A stretch of DNA of 27,146 nucleotides from Candidatus Aminicenantota bacterium (GTDB taxonomy: Bacteria; Acidobacteriota; Aminicenantia; UBA2199): NCBI GenBank assembly GCA_020355945.1, contig CP070627.1, positions 8,287,202 to 8,314,347 of the forward strand, in the 5' to 3' direction. Under the pieces are notes generated by a model. It did no database searches and had not been told where the DNA came from. It saw only the letters and a list, made by a program, of their open reading frames with translations. Of the stretch, positions 23,501 to 27,146 are shown piece by piece. Every line of letters starts with the position of its first letter. Position 1 is the stretch's first letter. The position numbers and the translations under genes were made by a program.

Positions 23501-23917
23501 CATACCTCCTTCACCCTGCTGGCAGTGGGTTTCAATGATTTCCGCCTGTTTAACCACCATTTCCACTGCCTCTTCTATTGTCATGACCCCTGAAAGTGCG
23601 GCAGCGGCAAACTCCCCTAAACTACTCCCCATCACGATACCCGGTTCCGGGCCACTTCCTGTTAAGGCCCGGGACAACGCATATTCCACCATAAAAATGG
23701 CCGGATGCGTGTACCGTATACAATCAAAAATATCACTGGTCTTTCTTTTATCATCATATAATTGGTGCAGTATTGATTCTCCTGTCATATCAACGATGAT
23801 GTGGTCCAATTGCTCCATCCACTTCCTGAAATCCGGATGCCTATGATAAAGCTCTTCTCCCATATGATAATATTGGCTCCCCTGACCGGGAAACATAAAT
23901 ACAATCGGTTTACCCAT
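20585..23917 (-). CDS. Trans-acting acyl hydrolase - acyltransferase - enoyl reductase
   Basis: Numbers count from a GTG at 23929; the ATG at 23917 (residue 5) is used as start, and GTG at 23923 or 23929 is also possible. Domain 1 (about 8-325) has FPGQGSQ, Ser103 in GSSLGE and His207 in FAFHS, matching the proofreading acyl hydrolase branch of AT-like proteins. Domain 2 (about 337-625) has FPGQGSQ, Ser422 in [11 protein letters not shown] and His527 in GAFH, the usual form of the free malonyl acyltransferase. A Lys-rich linker (634-657) leads to domain 3 (about 685-1110), a PfaD/PksE-type FMN enoyl reductase with GFFGTGGLE and [20 protein letters not shown]. Together they would load malonyl onto the AT-less modules, clear stalled chains and reduce selected enoyl intermediates. 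Fusions with this order are known in trans-AT clusters. The gene lies 46 nt after the AraC-type gene, probably in the same transcript. Confidence 0.94.
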   Translation of the reverse strand: MGKPIVFMFPGQGSQYYHMGEELYHRHPDFRKWMEQLDHIIVDMTGESILHQLYDDKRKTSDIFDCIRYTHPAIFMVEYALSRALTGSGPEPGIVMGSSLGEFAAAALSGVMTIEEAVEMVVKQAEIIETHCQQGEGGMMTILHDPTIYHESPLLHQHTELAAINYNSHFVVSGKKEALIEIQHFLKERDIVFQLLPVSFAFHSRLMEPAGSAYCSYLKEKQFQRPNCTFVSCMTGGVIDEIPPDYFWEIVRQPMVFREALHNLEKIQSHIYIDLGPSGTLQNFVKNNLTEPAASMHFAIMTPFGSDLKRLEQFNEFFLSNRPFAVRKEEKKMKAYLFPGQGSQQQGMGEDLFDEFKDLTRKADDILGYSIKTLCLENPDEQLLQTQFTQPAVYVVNALSYLKKSRAEPKPDYVLGHSVGEYDALLASGVVDFETGLKLVKKRGELMGQARGGGMAAVMGLTADQVEKILKENNFTNLYIANYNSSYQVVISGLNEEIARAESVFLDRGATHYRILNVSGAFHTPYMAEAKKKFNKFVKKFKFAEITIPIIANVTARPYQQEEIKDNIIEQITTPVKWMDSIRYLLAKGVDIDGFHEVSGIELSVVKALAIRINNEAGPLDLPKEEAQKKPKEQLKKKKEKTGKPIKIEKKKIAAPMPTDKKIEPVLQGDTGNGKITGESLGSAEFKQDYGLTYAYLTGGMYKGIASKEMVVKMGRAGMMGFFGTGGLELADIETAIGYIKNELDNGEAYGMNLVSNPLDPGVEEEVVDLFLKYGIRTIEAAAFLTITPALVKYRAKEFNRIIAKVSRPEVAEQFLSPVPERIAKKLVEANKITREEAGLLKQVPMADDICVEADSGGHTDQGMPYALMPAMLKLRDEMMEKYKYPKPIRVGAAGGIGTPQAAAAAFILGADFILTGSINQCSVEAATSDAVKDLLQQINVQDTDYAPAGDMFELGAKVQVLKRGVFFPARANKLYELYRQYNSIDNIDEKTKKQLQERYFKRTFDEIYREVKSFYPAQEIEKADKNPKHKMALIFRWYFGYGSRLALSGDESDKVNYQVQCGPALGAFNQWVKGTPLEDWRNRHVDEMGKKMMQETAELLNQRFQHFIK
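22919..22936 (-). promoter_or_regulatory. Internal ribosome site at the acyl hydrolase/acyltransferase junction
   Basis: Minus-strand AAGGAGG (22930-22936) is followed by 8 nt and an in-frame ATG (22919-22921). That Met begins [12 protein letters not shown], exactly where a free-standing malonyl acyltransferase would start. It looks like a retained start from before the two genes were fused, and may still give a shorter acyltransferase-enoyl reductase product. Confidence 0.6.
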
Positions 23918-23961
23918 TATCACCGCCACTTGCTCCTATGACTGACTGAGCCGCCAGCCGG

Positions 23962-24315
23962 TTATCTTTTTTCACAATGATTTTTGTATTTCCTATATTT
24001 ACTGGGGACGACGCCAAAGTATCTTTTAAAGAGTCCCCTGAAGTATTCGGCAGAGCAAAACCCCAGGCTTTCGGACAATTTCGCTACTGTCAGATCAGTG
24101 GTCTCTCTTAACAACATTGCCGCCCGCACCATCTTCTCTCTTTGAATGAATTGACACAGGGTGAAATTTTTATCGGATTTAAACTCTCGGGCCAAATGGG
24201 AACGATCGACTTTAAATCTCCTGGCAATAGATGAGACTGTCATTCCCTTCAACACTTCATTATTACAGGTCATCACAAATTTCGCCACTTGATCCGGAAG
24301 AGTTTCACTATCCAT
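23962..24315 (-). CDS. AraC-type HTH regulator, DNA-binding domain only
   Basis: The 117-residue protein is essentially an AraC/XylS DNA-binding domain. A first HTH region (MTVSSIARRFKVDRSHLARE) is followed by the linker helix and a second HTH with the family signature LGFCSAEYFRGLFKRYFGVVPSKYRK. No ligand-binding domain is present; normal AraC proteins have about 280-300 residues. The ATG at 24315 has AAAGGTG 5 nt upstream; a GTG six codons earlier lacks such a site. It lies directly before the trans-acting acyltransferase protein and after a long leader with a 16-bp direct repeat. A cluster-specific activator, perhaps acting on its own promoter and on the promoter at 20468, is likely but inferred. 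Confidence 0.85.
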   Translation of the reverse strand: MDSETLPDQVAKFVMTCNNEVLKGMTVSSIARRFKVDRSHLAREFKSDKNFTLCQFIQREKMVRAAMLLRETTDLTVAKLSESLGFCSAEYFRGLFKRYFGVVPSKYRKYKNHCEKR

Positions 24316-24365
24316 GACAACACCTTTAATCACACCGAAACTCTACTACCTTGCCTCTATTCCGA

Positions 24366-24381
24366 GTAAGCTTCCGCCATT
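24366..24381. repeat. 16-bp direct repeat, copy 1
   Basis: The sequence is gtaagcttccgccatt. An identical copy lies 186 bp away at 24552-24567. Both lie in the leader of the AraC-type gene. They may be operator sites or the remains of a local duplication; on the minus strand each includes ATGGCGGAAGCTTAC, which could also read as a start (MAEAY). Confidence 0.75.
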
Positions 24382-24534
24382 GACCCTACAATGCATGCCT
24401 TTCTACAATCTACCTTTTACCGGCCGCTGTTATGATGGGCCAAAAATAACTGCATTACTGGTAAACAGATGTCTTAATTTAACTAATACCTGTAAAATTG
24501 CCTTTAAGATGAATTATGAAACGGGCCAAAAAGG

Positions 24535-24579
24535 TCAAACCAATAAAAAATGTAAGCTTCCGCCATTCTGTTTAAACAT
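24535..24579 (-). CDS. Possible 14-aa ORF in the araC-type leader
   Basis: The ORF reads MFKQNGGSLHFLLV. AAAAGGAG lies 9 nt before the ATG, a better ribosome site than many real genes here have. It is downstream of the predicted promoter at 24699-24727 and contains one copy of the 16-bp repeat. There is no recognised family. A leader peptide or chance ORF are both possible. Confidence 0.25.
   Translation of the reverse strand: MFKQNGGSLHFLLV
24552..24567. repeat. 16-bp direct repeat, copy 2
   Basis: This copy is identical to the one at 24366-24381 and lies within the small ORF at 24535-24579. Similarity ends at once on both sides, which argues for a short functional site over a long duplication. 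Confidence 0.75.
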
Positions 24580-24613
24580 CCCTGAAAACTCCTTTTAGTA
24601 TGTTCATGTTTAA

Positions 24614-24619
24614 ATTATA
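24614..24619 (-). promoter_or_regulatory. Isolated TATAAT element
   Basis: There is a perfect -10 hexamer on the minus strand with a poor -35 (GAGTGA at 17-bp spacing). It could be a second promoter for the AraC-type gene that needs an activator, or simply AT-rich sequence. Confidence 0.25.
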
Positions 24620-24698
24620 AATTGGAGAAAACAGACTCACTCTAATGGTACATGATAACGCCTTTGACGCCTGCTCAAACCACTTAAACGCAAACCAT

Positions 24699-24727
24699 AT
24701 CATAACAGAGGGCTGTAATAGCGTCAA
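24699..24727 (-). promoter_or_regulatory. Sigma70-type promoter upstream of the AraC-type gene
   Basis: Minus-strand TTGACG (24722-24727) is followed by a 17-bp spacer and TATGAT (24699-24704). Ten of twelve core bases match consensus. The predicted transcript has a leader of about 375 nt before the AraC-type ATG. A 6-bp stem, agggct/agccct (24709-24732), overlaps the -35 and spacer and may be an operator dyad. Confidence 0.65.
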
Positions 24728-25012
24728 GCCCTAATTTTGTGACCATTGGGCATGATTTTTTTATACCCGAGAAAATATTATTGTAAAAGGATTTCGATAT
24801 TTTTTACTTTTAAAAAATAGGGGTCCTCCTTTGACGGATGACCACATAGCCTTACCAAAAATCTCCTAAAATTCTTTTATATCAGTTGTCCACCCCGTTA
24901 ATCGTTAAATAAAAACAATATGTCACAAATTTGGGGGGTATTTTAAAAAAAATGACCTAAAGGTTACAAATTTAGTGATTATCGATCGCTGCCCCCCGGG
25001 GCTGGCCAATAT
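24728..25012. other. Spacer between the flanking operon and the PKS regulator
   Basis: No convincing gene is present. Three related 13-bp words of the GTyACAAAwTT type occur: plus strand 24922-24934 and 24963-24975, and inverted at 24731-24743. A minus-strand 28-codon ORF (24761-24847, starting MWSSVKGG) has only a weak ribosome site. The GC-rich run near 24991-25007 is not followed by a T tract on the minus strand, so no clean terminator for the upstream operon can be named. Confidence 0.4.
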
Positions 25013-25342
25013 TCAACCTTTTAATTGGGACTTGAACCGCCCGATGAGCTCCTTTACCGTGCCTTGATCTGCGGGGATCATTTTGATTTTAGCTTTTTCC
25101 AGGACAGCCGCGGCTTTGGGTCCCGGCTGCGCCCCAATGGCTGCCCGACATCCCTTCCCCACCACAAACGAAGCTATTTTGATACCCACCTCATGGGCAT
25201 CATTTTTAAACATATTTTCCTCGATGGAGATAATCTTTTCCTCTTCCATATCATAAACGATAAAACAGCCAGCTCTTCCAAAACGATTATCCAGTTTGGA
25301 ATCCAATCCTGCATTACTTTCAACGGCAATAAAAACCCTCAT
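25013..25342 (-). CDS. Dinitrogenase iron-molybdenum cofactor (NifX/NifB-like) family protein
   Basis: The 109-residue protein matches the small NifX/NafY-type fold: N-terminal MRVFIAVES, NRFGRAGCFIVYD (residues 18-30), GCRAAIGAQPGPKAAAVLEK and a C-terminal helix. Stand-alone members are common in anaerobes and often of unknown function, so it does not prove nitrogen fixation. The ATG at 25342 has a purine-rich GGAAGAGAAG just upstream; a longer start at 25378 would add 12 lysine-rich residues and is less likely. It lies 66 nt after the ATC-hydrolase-like gene and is probably the last gene of that operon. Confidence 0.85.
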   Translation of the reverse strand: MRVFIAVESNAGLDSKLDNRFGRAGCFIVYDMEEEKIISIEENMFKNDAHEVGIKIASFVVGKGCRAAIGAQPGPKAAAVLEKAKIKMIPADQGTVKELIGRFKSQLKG

Positions 25343-25408
25343 CTTCTCTTCCTTCTTTTTGAAGCCGCGGATGTACACGGGCCCACCGGGACCCGGGTAC
25401 GAAACATT

Positions 25409-25903
25409 TTATCCTTTTTTTGCAGCTTCTTTATATTCAATAATATGATCGCAGTAGGGGTCGCCCTTGGGTATTGATTGGGAAACCCGATAAGCTAGAT
25501 TCTTTCCCAATGTCTCTACCAGTGTTTTTTCCATCTGGGTGTGGGCCTCGCATACTTCAGGCGTCTCCCAGGGATAGGGACACTCCCATACCCTTATTAC
25601 CACCCTGTTATCGGAGAATTCAACCACTTTACCATTACCTCTTAAGGTATTGAATACCCTGATCACGTATAATGCAACCGATTCGAGGTCACGATTTTTT
25701 ACTCTTTTTTTTGCTCTTTGGGCAATCTCCAAACCGTATTTTTTTCCCACTTCCCTGATGAGGTTTAAGCCATCTTCGCCGTATTTTTCGTAAATGGCCT
25801 CATATAGGATTTTAATTCTTCTTACCAATCCGGCTGTTACGCTTTTATACCTTTTTTCTATTGGCACTTCTTCGATTTTAACATCCTCGGGTAACTGGAT
25901 CAT
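25409..25903 (-). CDS. Small Cys-containing protein, ATC-hydrolase-like
   Basis: The 164-residue protein has an N-terminal helical half rich in charged residues and a C-terminal half with three spaced Cys: VWECPYPWETPEVC (Cys108, Cys118) and GDPYCDHIIEY (Cys151). The GDxxCxxxIE ending recalls the family annotated as L-2-amino-thiazoline-4-carboxylic acid hydrolase-like proteins, many of which have no tested function. The Cys residues could bind a metal or act in catalysis. It is 23 nt downstream of the aminotransferase, so the two are likely co-transcribed. Family assignment is from memory of the motif and is moderate. Confidence 0.6.
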   Translation of the reverse strand: MIQLPEDVKIEEVPIEKRYKSVTAGLVRRIKILYEAIYEKYGEDGLNLIREVGKKYGLEIAQRAKKRVKNRDLESVALYVIRVFNTLRGNGKVVEFSDNRVVIRVWECPYPWETPEVCEAHTQMEKTLVETLGKNLAYRVSQSIPKGDPYCDHIIEYKEAAKKG

Positions 25904-25926
25904 TCTTACCTCCGGGATAAATTTGA

Positions 25927-27105
25927 TTATACCATCTGCTTTGTAAAAGTTTCTATCCTGTCAAAGGCTTTATTTATCTCATCTTCGGAGACACAGAAAG
26001 ATAATCTCAGGTGACTTTCTCCTGTAGGACCGAAAGCAATTCCAGGGGTTGTTGAGACTTTGGCTTCTTTTAGCAGTTTTTGACAGAACGCAATGGAATC
26101 GTTTCCTTGCTTTAATAGAATCCTGGGAAACATCAGGTATGAACCACCTGGTTTTTGATAAGCGAAAGCAGTACTCAGCCTGTCAAGACGTTCACACATC
26201 AGGTTCCTGGTGGTGAGATAGTGTTTCCTGAAATCATCGACACAATGGCGGGGCCCTTTTAAAGCCGCTAAGGCTGCATATTGAGAAACAACCGGGGCGC
26301 ATATCGAAAAGGGGATATGAACCTTTTTTATTTGCTCGATTAATTCTTCATGCGCATGCAAATAACCCACTCGCCAACCGGTCATCGCATAGGTTTTTGT
26401 AAAGGTATAGCAGGTAATCACATTTTTTTCCATTCCCGGGACGGATTCAACACAGAAATGTTTATGATGATCAAAGACAAAATATTCATACGCCTCATCG
26501 GTAATGATCATTAAATTGTGTTCCCGGGCAATTCGTGCCAGTTGACGCAACTGCTCTTCCGGGAAAACCGTGCCAGTGGGATTATTGGGATTGCAGTACA
26601 TGATTGCTTTTGTTTTGGGGGTAACTGCCTTTTCAATGGCTTGAATATCCAGGGTAAACCCTTCCTCTTCCACTAAAGGGACAAGAACCGGTTTACCGGA
26701 TGCCAATAGCACCTGTTGGATATGAGTTGAATAAGTTGGGGTTGGCAATATCACTTCATCCCCGGGATCGACAACCGCCATCACCGAAGCCGCCAATCCT
26801 TCAATCGCGCCAATGGTAACCAGTATTTGTGAGATATTTGCCTCTATATGATTATCCCGCTTTAGTTTTTTTACAATCTCCTGGCGCAGTTCCACCAGGC
26901 CGTCACTGGGTGAATATCCGCCGGTAAGCCCCTGTTGTATTGCTTCAATGGCCGCGTTATTGATGTGCCGGGGCGTTCCTGCCGTGGGCTTTGCCCAGGA
27001 TAAAAATGCAACATCAGTGAATTGTTTCGACAATCTTGTCATCTCATGGATGGCAGATTTTTTGAGTTGTTTAACCCTGTGGGAAATTCTTAGATTTTTT
27101 TCCAT
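25927..27105 (-). CDS. PLP-dependent class I/II aminotransferase
   Basis: The 392-residue protein has full family length. It has NPNNPTGTVF (substrate/PLP region), ITDEAYEYFVFD, the PLP Lys in TFTKTYAMTGWRVGY, and a C-terminal Arg in SHLRLSFC that would bind the substrate carboxylate. This pattern fits aspartate/aromatic-type aminotransferases; the substrate cannot be assigned. The start is preceded by AAAAAGG 6 nt upstream. It is the first gene of a three-gene operon, separated from the PKS genes by about 700 bp, and is likely a metabolic gene outside the cluster. Confidence 0.92.
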   Translation of the reverse strand: MEKNLRISHRVKQLKKSAIHEMTRLSKQFTDVAFLSWAKPTAGTPRHINNAAIEAIQQGLTGGYSPSDGLVELRQEIVKKLKRDNHIEANISQILVTIGAIEGLAASVMAVVDPGDEVILPTPTYSTHIQQVLLASGKPVLVPLVEEEGFTLDIQAIEKAVTPKTKAIMYCNPNNPTGTVFPEEQLRQLARIAREHNLMIITDEAYEYFVFDHHKHFCVESVPGMEKNVITCYTFTKTYAMTGWRVGYLHAHEELIEQIKKVHIPFSICAPVVSQYAALAALKGPRHCVDDFRKHYLTTRNLMCERLDRLSTAFAYQKPGGSYLMFPRILLKQGNDSIAFCQKLLKEAKVSTTPGIAFGPTGESHLRLSFCVSEDEINKAFDRIETFTKQMV

Positions 27106-27146
27106 TTTTTACCTTTTTCTTCTAAACCGTCTCATTCGTCTCCCCA

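Noticed and set aside
24314..24598. Plus-strand 94-codon frame across the AraC-type leader
   Set aside because: It covers the promoter-proximal leader, has no ribosome site and no recognised motif. The regulatory reading of the region explains it better.
24985..25012. Possible terminator after the NifX-like gene
   Set aside because: The GC-rich run can form only a very short stem with a tiny loop, and no T tract follows on the minus strand.
25013..25342. Evidence for nitrogen fixation
   Set aside because: Only one small family member is present and no nif structural genes are nearby; such stand-alone proteins are common in non-fixing anaerobes.
1..27146. CRISPR array, tRNA or rRNA genes, transposase genes, parS-like palindrome
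   Set aside because: None was seen by eye on either strand; the repeats found are too short or too few for a CRISPR array.

Overview
The window is one end of a trans-acyltransferase (trans-AT) polyketide synthase (PKS) cluster, plus a short flanking operon. Every supported gene is on the minus strand, so transcription runs from high to low coordinates. Moderate GC, AT-rich spacers, good Shine-Dalgarno sites and a secreted protein with a Sec signal fit a bacterium, probably an uncultivated Gram-negative lineage. The style recalls Desulfobacterota- or Aminicenantes-type environmental genomes, but this is a guess from gene style and not a placement.

Region by region, in transcription order. (1) 27105-25013: a class I/II aminotransferase, a small Cys-containing protein resembling the ATC-hydrolase family, and a NifX/NifB-like dinitrogenase iron-molybdenum cofactor family protein. 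This operon is probably not part of the PKS. (2) 25012-24316: a long non-coding stretch with a good sigma70-type promoter (24699-24727), a 16-bp direct repeat and a tiny ORF with its own ribosome site. It leads into an AraC-type DNA-binding protein made only of the HTH domain. (3) 23917-20585: a trifunctional protein with acyl hydrolase, malonyl acyltransferase and PfaD-type enoyl reductase, which serves the AT-less modules in trans. A perfect internal ribosome site lies at the acyl hydrolase/acyltransferase junction. (4) 20584-20241: a spacer with a perfect-consensus sigma70 promoter (TTGACA, 17 bp, TATAAT) and a leader of about 220 nt. (5) 20240-16279: a secreted alpha/beta hydrolase, an AMP-forming acyl ligase, a SAM methyltransferase and a free acyl carrier protein (ACP), which look like a loading set. 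(6) 16210-1: two giant PKS proteins, a ParA ATPase, and the start of a third PKS protein that runs off the window.

PKS layout: PKS1 is KS-(degenerate ACP insert)-DH-KR-cMT-ACP. PKS2 is KS-KR-cMT-ACP-KS-DH. PKS3 starts with the KR structural half. The last module is therefore split between DH (end of PKS2) and KR (start of PKS3). No module carries an integrated AT, so malonyl loading must come from the free AT. A likely reading is that the ligase and free ACP prime the line, PKS1 adds an alpha-methylated enoyl unit (possibly reduced by the trans ER), PKS2 adds an alpha-methyl beta-hydroxy unit, and the split module adds an enoyl or hydroxyl unit. No thioesterase is visible.

The most unusual point is the ParA/Soj-type ATPase gene placed exactly between the two halves of the split module, 2 bp before PKS3. 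PKS3 begins with a short basic peptide (MGKKKSRLGNNPLAWI) on an acidic linker, resembling the ParA-contacting N-terminus of ParB-type partners. This suggests, as a hypothesis, a PKS megacomplex positioned or segregated on the nucleoid by its own ParA.
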